From assembly GCF_014303395.1 (NCBI RefSeq), contig NZ_CP060298.1, positions 4,793,001-4,857,000 on the forward strand: 64,000 bases of DNA, read 5' to 3'. The notes under the pieces were generated by a model. It saw only the letters and a program-made list of their open reading frames with translations, had not been told where the DNA came from and did no database searches. Source of the stretch: Nakamurella sp. PAMC28650. GTDB lineage: Bacteria > Actinomycetota > Actinomycetes > Mycobacteriales > Nakamurellaceae. Below, in pieces: positions 46,458 to 55,186 of the stretch. A program made the translations under genes and the position numbers. The stretch's first letter is position 1. Each line of letters begins with the position of its first letter.

Positions 46458-47234
46458 TCAGCCCGCGGTAATACCGCCATCGATGACCAATTCGGAGCCG
46501 GTCACCCAGGTCGACTCGTCCGATGCCAGGTAGAGCACACCCCAGGCGATGTCCATCGGGACACCCGGCCGACCGAGCGGGTGCATGGCGCCCAGCGCGT
46601 CGAAGAATCCATCGCGGTCGCCGGTGTTGTCGCCGAGGAACTGCACCATCGGCGTCCAGGTGTAGCTCGGGTGCACCGAGTTGACGCGGATCTTGTACCC
46701 CGACTTGGCGACGTGCAGAGCCGCGGACTTGCTGAACATCCGCACCGCGCCCTTGGACGCGTTGTAGGCCGCCAGGTTCTCGATGCCCACCAACCCGGCG
46801 ATCGAGGAGATGTTGACGATCGAACCTCCGATCGGGGTCTGGTTCTTCATCACCGCGATGGCGGCCCTGGTCCCGAGGAACACCGCCTCGCTGTTGATCG
46901 AGTTGACCCGGCGCCAGTCCTCGAGCGTGGTGTCCTCGACCGTGGCATCGACGACGATGCCGGCGTTGTTCACCACCACGTCGATGCGGCCGTACTTCTC
47001 CACGATCTCGCCGGTGATCTCGTTCCAGCGGGCTTCGTCGGTGACGTCCTGGTGCAGATACTCGGCCTTCCCGCCGGCCTCGTTGATCTCCTTGGCCACC
47101 GACATGCCCTCTTCGTCGAGGACGTCCGTCAGGATGACCGTCGCTCCCTCCGTTGCCAGCGTGCGACTGGTGGCCTCGCCGAGACCCCTGGCACCGCCGG
47201 TGATCAGTGCGATCTTTCCTTCGACTCTTCCCAC
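46458..47234 (-). CDS. Short-chain dehydrogenase/reductase
   Basis: 258 residues, classical SDR: ALITGGARGLGEATSR (cofactor loop), VVVNNAGIVV, catalytic ISSIAGLVGIENLAAYNASKG (Ser, Tyr-x-x-x-Lys), and the C-terminal VTGSELVIDGGITAG. The Asp in TVILTDVLDE favours NAD(H). GTG 47234 has GGAGG upstream. Substrate unknown; possibly an alcohol intermediate of the neighbouring pathways. Confidence 0.92.
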   Translation of the reverse strand: MGRVEGKIALITGGARGLGEATSRTLATEGATVILTDVLDEEGMSVAKEINEAGGKAEYLHQDVTDEARWNEITGEIVEKYGRIDVVVNNAGIVVDATVEDTTLEDWRRVNSINSEAVFLGTRAAIAVMKNQTPIGGSIVNISSIAGLVGIENLAAYNASKGAVRMFSKSAALHVAKSGYKIRVNSVHPSYTWTPMVQFLGDNTGDRDGFFDALGAMHPLGRPGVPMDIAWGVLYLASDESTWVTGSELVIDGGITAG

Positions 47235-47577
47235 GACATCCTCCACGTCTCGGTTGGCTCTTCCCGGGGAGGATAACGACGGCGGGTGTGACAGGGCCCA
47301 TAGTTGACGAACTGTTGAGATGCCGTTGGGCAAAACACCAGATGCGCAGCGGCCCCAGGCCTGTGGCCCCGCTCCCGTCGACGTGTGCGCGGTGCTGGAT
47401 CGAGTCCGGTCCTAGCTCCTGGGGACCGGCCGCAGCCCGAGATCGCGCTGGGCCCGCTCCAGGGCCCTGGCTCGACGGTTGGAAGTGCGCTGCGCGGCCA
47501 GTCGGACCCTGGCCTCGGCGGCGAACGAACCGAGGGCCGCGACGAGACCCGCACCAGGCGTGGGCAGGCACCGTCTG
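47235..47577. other. Region upstream of the SDR gene with no recognised gene
   Basis: About 340 bp. It should contain the leftward SDR promoter. An open reading continues leftward from the DUF222 remnant through the repeat element into 47412-47577, but its product is Arg/Ala-rich and unlike any family I recognise. Confidence 0.4.
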
Positions 47578-47657
47578 GCGTGGATCAACTTCGCAGGGAT
47601 GGACGAAAGTGATGACTTCTGTCCCACCCGTCCCAAAAGGGCGAAGTTGATCCATGC
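47578..47657. repeat. Palindrome-ended repeat element, copy B
   Basis: 80 bp with 17-bp terminal inverted repeats (GCGTGGATCAACTTCGC left; complement of GCATGGATCAACTTCGC right; one mismatch). In the opposite orientation to copy A at 8974-9059, about 86% alike over 80 bp by hand alignment. Lies at the 3' side of a decayed DUF222 gene and appears to interrupt it. Confidence 0.88.
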
Positions 47658-47689
47658 GGCGTTGGTCCGTGCGGTACTCATCGGGAAGC

Positions 47690-48412
47690 CGGATTCCCTC
47701 GTGGCCTTCGCGATCTCACCGGTGAGGTGGTCCCAGTGCAGATAGATCACGATGTGAGGTTTCTCCCCGCCGTGGCTCAGCCCGGTCCCAGCGGCCAGGA
47801 ACCCTGCCAACGCGGCGACCAAGGCCGTGGGCGCGGCGGTTCGACAGCGACCGGGGATCGGCAGTGCCGTCGGCTGCGGGTTTCGGGGCGGACAGCGCGT
47901 CGATCGCCTTCCGCAGGACGTCGACGCCGGTGATCATCCACCCGTCCGGTCAGACCGGTCAGGCCGGTCAGCCCCCGGTCAGGCCGGTCAGTCCGGTCCG
48001 GGCGTTGCGGGACCCCCACGAGAACTCCATCCGCGTCCTGGTCTGGGTTTCGTCCAGGGTCCCGTCGGGGTCGGCGGCGTCCAGGACCGCGGCGGCGACC
48101 TGGTCCAACTGCCGCGGGTCCAGTGCGCCGGCCTGCTCGACCAGGAACTTCTCCCACCACTCCCGTTCCAGGATCGGCATGGCGGTGGGGAGTGTGCCCA
48201 TCGTCGCCGCGATTCTCCGGACATGCTCGGCACCGACTGCTCCGGCGTCCAGGGCTCCGGCCAGCACCGGCAGATCTTCGGCGCCGATCCTCCAAGAACG
48301 CGCCGTCCCGCAAATCGGTGACGGCGTTCATCGCCGACCGGACCAATTGTTTGGCCTGGTCGGAATCGACGAATCCGGCTGTCCCCGTATCCACCACTTT
48401 ATCGGCGGGCAC
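47690..48412 (-). pseudogene. Decayed DUF222 / HNH-endonuclease-type gene
   Basis: Pieces in several frames line up as one DUF222 protein: KQLVRSAMNAVTDLRDGAFL, then ALDAGAVGAEHVRRIAATM, EWWEKFLVEQAGALDPRQL and DPDGTLDETQTRTRMEF, then VLRKAIDALSAPKP, then GLSHGGEKPHIVIYLHWDHL. A 9-bp minisatellite of CGGTCAG-type units (about 47943-47998) lies at one junction. The HNH end is absent. Such genes occur in many copies in actinobacteria and often decay near mobile DNA. Confidence 0.78.
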
Positions 48413-48473
48413 CGACAGCCGACGCCGAAAGAAGCATCATTTCGCACCACCCCCCGGTCACAGAATGGTCACG

Positions 48474-49870
48474 ATATTTTGGGCTCTTGTGACGTTCTCG
48501 TGGGTGGTTTGACCCCTGGTTGTGGGCGACACACCGGGCTGCGTATAGGTTCTGGCTTATCTAGGGTCAGTCACTATCCAGGAGCACGGTGTGCGCGGTG
48601 TAACGATATGGCGAAAGCTGCTCGGTGTCGAGCAACTGCAGGTGTGCGATGTGGCGTGGGAGGAGGCCGACGACCGGCAGGTGCTGGTCGTTTCGGTGCG
48701 TGCGACGAAGGGCGCCCGGAGTAGGTGCAGTCGATGCCGGCGTAGACGGCCGGGCTATGACCAGGGCGGCGGAACCCGGCGGTGGCGGTCGCTGGACTGG
48801 GGGTCGACGATGGTATTCCTGCAGGCTGCGGCTCCGCGGGTGAACTGCCGGACGCACGGGGTGGTCGTCGCGGCGGTGCCGTGGGCCCGACCCGGCGCGC
48901 GGGCAACCCGAGCGTTTGAAGACCAGTGCGCGTGGTTGGCGGCGCACACCGCTTCGTCGGTGGTGGCGCAGTTGATGCGGACGTCGTGGCGGCACGTGAG
49001 CGCAATCATCGAGCACGTCGTCGCCGACGGTTTGGCCGGCCGGGACGTGCTCGCGGGGCTGCGGCGGATCGGCATCGATGAAATCTCCCACCGCAAAGGC
49101 CAGCGGTATCTGACGTGCGTGGTCGATCAAGACTCCGGCAGATTGGTGTGGGCCGCACCGGGCCGCAACAGCGACACCCTGGGTCGGTTCTTCGACCAAC
49201 TCGGCCCAGAACGGGCGGCGGCGTTGACGCACGTCTCGGCCGACGGGGCGCAGTGGATCCACGACACCGTGACGGCCCGCGCGCCGCAGGCGGTGCTGGG
49301 ATTGGATCCGTTTCATATCGTGGGGTGGGCCACCCGGGAGTTGGACAAGGTCCGTCGTCAGACGTGGAACACGCTGCGGGGTAACAGTAGCTCTGCGCAG
49401 GCGTCGTCGGTGAAGGGCAGCCGCTGGGCATTGCTGAAAAACCCGGCGGACCTGTCCCCGGAGCAACGCGGGTCCCTCGCTTCGATCGCCCAGACCAACC
49501 GGCATCTGTATCGGGCGTATCTGCTGAAGGAGCAACTGCGCGCGGTGTTCCAGGTCAAGGGCCAGGCCGGCCGTGAACTGTTGGCCGGCTGGATCGCCTG
49601 GGCCCGCCGCTCCCAACTCCCCGGCTTCATCGCCCTGGCCGCAACGTTGAAGCGGTTCCAGCAGCTGATTTGGAACACCCTGATCCACCAGATGAGCAAC
49701 GCCCAATCCGAGGCCACCAACACTCACCTACGGGCCTTGACCCGCAGGTCGTACGGCTTTCACAGCCCAGAAGCGTTGATAGCCATGGCAATGCTCACCC
49801 GCGGCGGGTTATGCCCGCCGCTTCCCGGACGCTAAACCACCCACGAAAACGTCAGGAGACCCATATTTTG
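48474..49870 (+). mobile_element. ISL3-family insertion sequence with 8-bp target duplication
   Basis: The IS proper is 48482-49862 (1381 bp). Its ends are 29-bp imperfect inverted repeats matching at 25 positions (left 48482-48510, right 49834-49862). The direct repeat ATATTTTG occurs immediately outside both ends (48474-48481 and 49863-49870), 8 bp as usual for ISL3. One transposase gene fills it. Perfect duplications and an open transposase indicate a recent insertion. Confidence 0.95.
48591..49835 (+). CDS. ISL3-family transposase
   Basis: 414 residues. N-terminal zinc-finger-like Cys cluster (RSRCSRCRRRRPGYD), helix-turn-helix region, and a DDE catalytic domain: IGIDEISHRKGQRYLT (first Asp), HVSADGAQWIHDT (second Asp), ALGLDPFHIVGWA-like LDPFHIVGWATRELDKVRR, and SNAQSEATNTHLR (Glu). 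GTG 48591; the stop codon lies inside the right inverted repeat. Appears complete and functional. Confidence 0.95.
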   Translation: MRGVTIWRKLLGVEQLQVCDVAWEEADDRQVLVVSVRATKGARSRCSRCRRRRPGYDQGGGTRRWRSLDWGSTMVFLQAAAPRVNCRTHGVVVAAVPWARPGARATRAFEDQCAWLAAHTASSVVAQLMRTSWRHVSAIIEHVVADGLAGRDVLAGLRRIGIDEISHRKGQRYLTCVVDQDSGRLVWAAPGRNSDTLGRFFDQLGPERAAALTHVSADGAQWIHDTVTARAPQAVLGLDPFHIVGWATRELDKVRRQTWNTLRGNSSSAQASSVKGSRWALLKNPADLSPEQRGSLASIAQTNRHLYRAYLLKEQLRAVFQVKGQAGRELLAGWIAWARRSQLPGFIALAATLKRFQQLIWNTLIHQMSNAQSEATNTHLRALTRRSYGFHSPEALIAMAMLTRGGLCPPLPGR

Positions 49871-50161
49871 GTGGTCACCCCGTAGGACCCAATTGATGGA
49901 CTACTGCATTTCTGCATCTGTTGCTCTTCGAACCTACTCACCTCGTCCCGTGCCCCGCCCGCCCAGCTGGTCGCCAGCCGACAAGCCCGTAGGAACTACG
50001 ACGAATGTCTCGTTCGGGCCTACCGCTGCGTCTCGACGCAGGGCCGTCGAATGCACGGTGCTGAAGGCCTTCTCGATCCCATACGTTCACTTCGACACCC
50101 GGATCGACACTGGCCCCAGCCGTGCTCGCGCCGTCACCGAAGACGACGAACAGGACAATTG
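49871..50161. other. Leader region of the second ABC importer
   Basis: About 290 bp between the IS and the importer. It should carry the importer promoter unless that was displaced by the insertion. Short TGCAT direct repeats near 49907 are the only feature noticed; no strong -35/-10 pair stands out. Confidence 0.4.
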
Positions 50162-51445
50162 ATGTCTCATCTTGGAGATCGCACCTCATGGCTGCGAGCG
50201 GCCGTCGTTTCGACGGCTGCCGTGCTCGCCGCCGCCACCCTCGCGGGCTGCTCGTCGAGCAGTACTGCGGCCGGCTCTTCCAGCAGCGCCGCCGGCTCCT
50301 CCAGCAGCGCGGCCGGTGCGTCCAGCAGTGCAGCCGGATCGTCCGGCAGTGCGGCTGGCTCGTCCGGAACCGCGGCTGGTCCGAGCGGCGGATCTGCTGT
50401 ATCGGCTGCCGACCTCGCCACGCTGAAGCAGGCACTCGCCGACGCCGCAAAGCAACCGACCTTCACCGCTCAGGGGCCGGCCTTCTCCGTCGCCGGCCTT
50501 GCCGGCAAGAAGATCCTCTCCATGCCCGTCAGCAGCCAGGTCAAGACGTGTGACACGAACTCCCGTCAGATCGTCGACATCGCGAAGAGCGTCGGCATGA
50601 CGGGCAGCACCTACTTCCAGAACAACGGCGGCCCGCAGGCGTGGGTGCAGGGCATGAACCTTGCGATCAGCCAGCACTACGACGGCATCGCGCTGGTCTG
50701 CGGCATCGATCCAGCTGCTCTGGCTCCCCAGATGGCGGCGGCCAAGGCCGCCGGAATCAAGGTCGTCGACATCCACCTCGCCGACGTCTCCGAGCCGGCC
50801 TCGACGTTGATCGCCGGACAGACCGACGGCCAGTTCGACCAGGCGATGCGGATGGGTGTCGCCTCGGCACTGACCCGGGCGAACGGTAGTGCGATCGACT
50901 CGCTGGTGATCACCTCGAACGAGAACCCGCCCTCCATCGGGATGGGTAACACCGTGACGCAGGAGTTCAAGAAGTATTGCGCCGCCTGCAAGGTCGACTC
51001 CATCAATGTCTCGATCCCGGACTGGTCGACGAAGTTGACCAGCGCGGTGCAGTCGGCGCTGGTGCGGAACCCGAACATCAAGGCGGTGTTCACCGTGTAC
51101 GACGCCCAGACGCCGTTCGTGCTGCCCGCGCTGAAGGCTTCCGCCCACGGCGCGATGATGTACGGCTTCGGTATGACGCCCGACGTCGTCCCGCTGATGG
51201 CCGACCCGTCGAACCTGCTGGGTACCAACATGGGTCCGGATGCTTCGTGGATGGCCTACAGCGGCGCCGACCAGCTGTTCCGGGTGATGTCCGGACAACC
51301 CGCCATCGCGGCGTCGAAGGCCTTCGCCCCGTACCGCCTCTTCACGCCGGCCAACGTCGCGGAATTCTCGGCGGCAGGCAAGGGCTTCGGTGACAGCTAC
51401 GTCAAGGGCTACCGCAGCCTGTGGCAGAACGCCCCCGCCGGCTGA
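50162..51445 (+). CDS. Sugar-type (CUT2) ABC substrate-binding lipoprotein
   Basis: 427 residues from ATG 50162: lipoprotein signal STAAVLAAATLAGC, a Ser/Ala/Gly linker with SSSSAAG repeats, then a type-I binding-protein fold (FSVAGLAGKKILSMPVSS, LVCGIDPAALAPQMAAAKAA, NIKAVFTVYDAQTPFVLPAL). Several cysteines in the mature part, as in the first importer's protein, but overall similarity between the two is low. First gene of a three-gene importer operon. Confidence 0.88.
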   Translation: MSHLGDRTSWLRAAVVSTAAVLAAATLAGCSSSSTAAGSSSSAAGSSSSAAGASSSAAGSSGSAAGSSGTAAGPSGGSAVSAADLATLKQALADAAKQPTFTAQGPAFSVAGLAGKKILSMPVSSQVKTCDTNSRQIVDIAKSVGMTGSTYFQNNGGPQAWVQGMNLAISQHYDGIALVCGIDPAALAPQMAAAKAAGIKVVDIHLADVSEPASTLIAGQTDGQFDQAMRMGVASALTRANGSAIDSLVITSNENPPSIGMGNTVTQEFKKYCAACKVDSINVSIPDWSTKLTSAVQSALVRNPNIKAVFTVYDAQTPFVLPALKASAHGAMMYGFGMTPDVVPLMADPSNLLGTNMGPDASWMAYSGADQLFRVMSGQPAIAASKAFAPYRLFTPANVAEFSAAGKGFGDSYVKGYRSLWQNAPAG

Positions 51446-51446
51446 C

Positions 51447-53060
51447 ATGTCCAGCACAACGGCTCTGGAGCTGCGGCACATCTCGAAGGTTTTCGGGGCC
51501 ACGCGTGCTCTGTCCGACGTCGATCTGACGGTCGAGCAGGGTGAGGTGCTCGCGCTGCTCGGCGAGAACGGATGCGGGAAGTCCACCCTGGTCAAGGTTC
51601 TCGCCGGAGTCAACGTCCCGGAACCCGGGGGGTGGCTCGCGGTGGATGGCCGGGAGGTCACGCTGCCGATGGCCCTCGGGGCATCCAGCGGCCTGGGTCT
51701 CAGCTTCGTCCACCAGGACCTCGGCCTCGCGAAACCGCTGACGGTGGTGGAGAATCTGCTCGGAAGCTCGCTGGCGACCGGCGGCCCGTCCCGTCGGCGG
51801 ATCAACTGGCGGCGCGAGATCCGGGCAGCAGCGAAGATGCTCGGTTCCTACGGGGTGAACATCGACCCCCGGTTGGTGGTGAACGACCTGCCACCGGTCG
51901 ACCAGGCCCTGGTGGCGATCGCCCGCGCGGCCGACCAACTCGAGCAGTACCGCGCCCGGACCGGTGCCGCGTCATCGGTTCTCGTTCTCGATGAACCGAC
52001 GGTGTTCCTGCCGGAGCACGAGGTCGAGTTCCTGTTCGATCTCATCCGGCGGGTGGTGGCCTCCGGATCGAGCGTCGTCTTCATCTCGCACGATCTTGCA
52101 GCCGTCCGGGAGATCGCCGACCGCGTGACCATCCTGCGTGACGGCAGGGTGGCAGCCACCGCGGCCATGAGCGACGTGAGTGACGACGAGATCGTCGAGC
52201 TCATCGTCGGTTCGGCCGCCGCCGCCGCTGCGGCCGGTGGACCCGTCGGTGCGGCCCAACGACTGCGACAGTTCGACTCCGGCTCCCCTGCCGCGGTCAC
52301 CGTCACCGGATTGAGAGGTGGTCGGGTCCACGATCTGGACCTGACGGTGGCCCCCGGGGAAGTCGTCGGCCTCGCAGGCCTGATGGGCTCCGGGGTCGAG
52401 GACGTGCCGTACCTGTTGTTCGGCGCCAGACCGGCCGGCGGCACGCTGGCGCTGCGCGACGCGTCGGTCGATCTCACCCGGCACAGCCCGGCGGCGGCGG
52501 TCCGGATGGGCATGGCTCTGATCCCGGCCGACCGGCGACGTGACGCGATCGCCCCGGCCGTGTCGGTGGCGGAGAACATGATGCTCCCGGTGGCGCAACG
52601 GTTCTCCAGGGCCGGCTGGCTCCGCGTCGGTGAGCTGCGGGCCACCGCCGACGAACGCGCGGAACGCTTGGACGTGCGCCCGCGCCGGACCTCGCTTCCG
52701 ATCGGCACGCTGAGCGGCGGCAACGCCCAGAAGGTGGTGCTGGCCAAGTGGTTGGAGATCGAGCCGCGCCTGCTGGTGCTGCACGAACCGACGCAGGGCG
52801 TCGACGTCGCTGCGCGCGCCGAGATCTACCGGGTCATCGAACGGGCGACGACGACGGGTATGTCCGTCATCTGGGTGTCGAGCGACTTCGACGAACTGGC
52901 CACGGTGTGCCATCGGGTGGTCGTGGTGAGCGACGGCCGGCAGGCCGGCCAGGTCGAAGGAGCCGTCATGAGTCCCGAGGCCATCTCGACCGCCGTCTAC
53001 GCCGCAGCGCGAGCGACCACCGAATCGTCCCTCTCGACCACAGAAAAGGTGCACCAGTGA
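51447..53060 (+). CDS. CUT2-type ABC ATPase with degenerate second domain
   Basis: 537 residues. Domain 1: Walker A GENGCGKST, FVHQDLGLAK, Walker B VLVLDEPTVFLP; again no LSGGQ but LPPVDQALVAIARA plus an insert before Walker B, as in the first importer. Domain 2: the Walker A position reads GLMGSGVEDVP (Lys/Ser lost) and Walker B reads LLVLHEPTQGVD (Asp to His), while the signature LSGGNAQKVVLAKWL is kept. Thus only one ATP site per chain can be canonical. ATG one base after the upstream stop. Confidence 0.93.
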   Translation: MSSTTALELRHISKVFGATRALSDVDLTVEQGEVLALLGENGCGKSTLVKVLAGVNVPEPGGWLAVDGREVTLPMALGASSGLGLSFVHQDLGLAKPLTVVENLLGSSLATGGPSRRRINWRREIRAAAKMLGSYGVNIDPRLVVNDLPPVDQALVAIARAADQLEQYRARTGAASSVLVLDEPTVFLPEHEVEFLFDLIRRVVASGSSVVFISHDLAAVREIADRVTILRDGRVAATAAMSDVSDDEIVELIVGSAAAAAAAGGPVGAAQRLRQFDSGSPAAVTVTGLRGGRVHDLDLTVAPGEVVGLAGLMGSGVEDVPYLLFGARPAGGTLALRDASVDLTRHSPAAAVRMGMALIPADRRRDAIAPAVSVAENMMLPVAQRFSRAGWLRVGELRATADERAERLDVRPRRTSLPIGTLSGGNAQKVVLAKWLEIEPRLLVLHEPTQGVDVAARAEIYRVIERATTTGMSVIWVSSDFDELATVCHRVVVVSDGRQAGQVEGAVMSPEAISTAVYAAARATTESSLSTTEKVHQ

Positions 53061-54082
53061 CGTCCGCCCCCATCACCGACCCGAAAACGCCGACGCCACA
53101 GCGACAGTCGCCGCGCACCTCCCCGGCCTGCGGCCGGTCGATCGGGCAGTGGGCCGAACGCTCGGCACTTCCGCTGGCCTGGCTCCTGCTGGTCGTGGTC
53201 TTCTCCATTCTTTCTCCGGACCGGTTCCTCACCAGCGGTAACGTCACGAGCATCCTCGGCTCCCAGTCGATCCTGTTCATGCTGGCCCTGGCCGCACTCG
53301 TCCCCTCGATGGTGGGCGACATCGATCTGTCGCTCGGCGCTACGGGTGCGCTGGCCGCCGTGGTGATCGCGGTGCTCAACGTGCAGCACGGCGTACCGGT
53401 CGGAGTGGCCTGCCTGATCGCGGTCGCGGTCGGCGCCGCCTGCGGTGGAGTCAACGCATTGTTCGTGGTGATGTTCAAGACCGAGCCGTTCATCGTCACG
53501 CTCGGCACGGGCACGTTCTTCACCGGCCTGGTCTTCTGGCTGGCGAACTCGACGACCATCGTCGGGGTGTCCGGCGACCTGGCGAACTGGACCTTCCTGC
53601 GCCAGGTCGGAAAGGTGCCGGTGCAGTTCTACTACTGCGTCCTGATCATGCTGATCATCTGGTACGTCGCACGCTTCACCCCGGTCGGGATGCGGGCGCT
53701 GTTCGTCGGGCAGTCGCGGGACGTCGCGGTCCTGAGCGGGATCAAGGTCACCCGGGTGCGGGTGGGTGCGTTCATCCTGGCCGGCACCATCGCCGCTCTG
53801 GCCGGTGTCCTCTACGTCGGCACCACCGGCTCCGCCGGCCCGTCCTCGGTCGACACGTTCCTGCTGCCCGCGTATGCCGCGGTCTTCCTGGGTGCGACCT
53901 CGATCCAGCCCGGTCGGTTCAACGCGCTCGGCACCGGGATCGCAGTGCTGTTCCTGGCCACCGGTGTGGCGGGGTTGCAACTTCTCGGGGCCCAGGATTT
54001 CGCCCAGCAACTTTTCTACGGTGCCGCTCTCGTGGCCGCCGTCACGCTCTCCCGACTCGTCCGCCGCCCTTCGACCCGGTAG
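53057..54082 (+). CDS. CUT2-type ABC permease (BPD_transp_2)
   Basis: 341 residues, hydrophobic, about 8-10 helices: LVPSMVGDIDLSLGATGAL, EPFIVTLGTGTFFTGL, LFVGQSRDVAVLSGIKV (coupling loop), FLGATSIQPGRFNALGTG. GTG 53057 overlaps the ATPase stop. Completes the second importer. A short GACCCGGTAGCCGCTC direct duplication lies just past its end (54076-54107). Confidence 0.92.
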   Translation: MTSAPITDPKTPTPQRQSPRTSPACGRSIGQWAERSALPLAWLLLVVVFSILSPDRFLTSGNVTSILGSQSILFMLALAALVPSMVGDIDLSLGATGALAAVVIAVLNVQHGVPVGVACLIAVAVGAACGGVNALFVVMFKTEPFIVTLGTGTFFTGLVFWLANSTTIVGVSGDLANWTFLRQVGKVPVQFYYCVLIMLIIWYVARFTPVGMRALFVGQSRDVAVLSGIKVTRVRVGAFILAGTIAALAGVLYVGTTGSAGPSSVDTFLLPAYAAVFLGATSIQPGRFNALGTGIAVLFLATGVAGLQLLGAQDFAQQLFYGAALVAAVTLSRLVRRPSTR

Positions 54083-54169
54083 CCGCTCGACCCGGTAGCC
54101 GCTCGGCCCGGAATTCCCAGGTGCTGAACCGATCTGCTCGTGCAGGGCAGATCGTCCAGGGCAGATCGT

Positions 54170-55186
54170 TCAGGGCAGGTCGATGCTGACGGTCCCCGGT
54201 TCGCGGTGCGAGTGGGAGCCCGCGCCCCCCACGGGTGGCGGGCCGACCACCCGCGACACGCAGGACTGCAGGCGATCGTTCCGCTGCCGCTGGGCTTCGC
54301 TGAGGAAGACATCCCGGTGGTCGATGACGCCCCGCACCTCGAGGACCTTGATCTGGCACAGGCCGCACTCTCCGCGACGGCAGTCGGACATCATCTCCAC
54401 ACCAGGGGATTCCAGCGCCTCGAGCATGGAAACATCGCCAGCCACCGTTGTCTCCAGGCCCAGTCGAGGGATCACCAGCCTGAAGGCCTCCGAGTCGAAT
54501 CGTCCACCGCTTCCGAACGTCTCGAATCGGAGATCGGCGGGACGCCGGCCGGCTCGAGCCCAGGTCGCCTGGATCGCCGCCAGCATCGGAGCCGGCCCGC
54601 AGAAGTAGAGCTCGCCGCCGGGCGGAACGCCCGCCACGAGTGCCTCGATGTCGATTCGACCGCCCTCGTCACCGATGTGCAGGTCCATCCGATCACCGTG
54701 TTCGGCGACGAGTTCGTCGGCGAAGGCCATGGCCGCCCGTGATCTGCCGGCGTAGACGAAGCGGTAGTCCGCCCCGCGGGTCTTGAGGGCCCTGCCCATC
54801 GCGACGAGGGCGGTGATCCCGATGCCGCCCGCCACCAGGACGTACGCCGGCGCGCCATAGCCGAGCGGGAAGTTCTGCAGGGGCTCGGTGATCCGCACCC
54901 GTTGCCCGGGACGCATCCCATGGAGGGAAGCCGAGCCGCCGCGGGTCGGCTCCGCCAGTTGGACGCCGATGACGATTTGATTGCGCCGTGGACCGCAGTC
55001 CACGACCGAATACGAGCGGACCTCGGATCGCCCGTGGACCTCGACTGCGATGTCGACGTGGCTGCCCGGCGCCGCCGGGGTCTGCATCCGGTCCGGTGAC
55101 AGCACGATCCGGCGCACGCGCTGCGCGATGACATCCACCTCCACTACCTGCGCACCTGTCCACACCTGGTGATGGGCGGCAGCCAT
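54170..55186 (-). CDS. VanB/phthalate dioxygenase reductase-type oxidoreductase
   Basis: 338 residues carrying FMN (VRSYSVVD), NAD(H) (YVLVAGGIGITALVAMG, YFCGPAPML) and a C-terminal plant-type [2Fe-2S] ferredoxin domain (SDCRRGECGLCQ, later LQSCVSR). Passes electrons from NADH to the Rieske oxygenase, whose stop codon directly abuts this start. Possibly ends at the 54140-54180 GCAGATCG-type repeats. A normal length for the family. Confidence 0.92.
   Translation of the reverse strand: MAAAHHQVWTGAQVVEVDVIAQRVRRIVLSPDRMQTPAAPGSHVDIAVEVHGRSEVRSYSVVDCGPRRNQIVIGVQLAEPTRGGSASLHGMRPGQRVRITEPLQNFPLGYGAPAYVLVAGGIGITALVAMGRALKTRGADYRFVYAGRSRAAMAFADELVAEHGDRMDLHIGDEGGRIDIEALVAGVPPGGELYFCGPAPMLAAIQATWARAGRRPADLRFETFGSGGRFDSEAFRLVIPRLGLETTVAGDVSMLEALESPGVEMMSDCRRGECGLCQIKVLEVRGVIDHRDVFLSEAQRQRNDRLQSCVSRVVGPPPVGGAGSHSHREPGTVSIDLP

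Noticed and set aside
47943-47998. Short GGTCAG-type repeats as a CRISPR or regulatory array
   Set aside because: The units are about 9 bp, irregular and inside a decayed coding region; best seen as a minisatellite.
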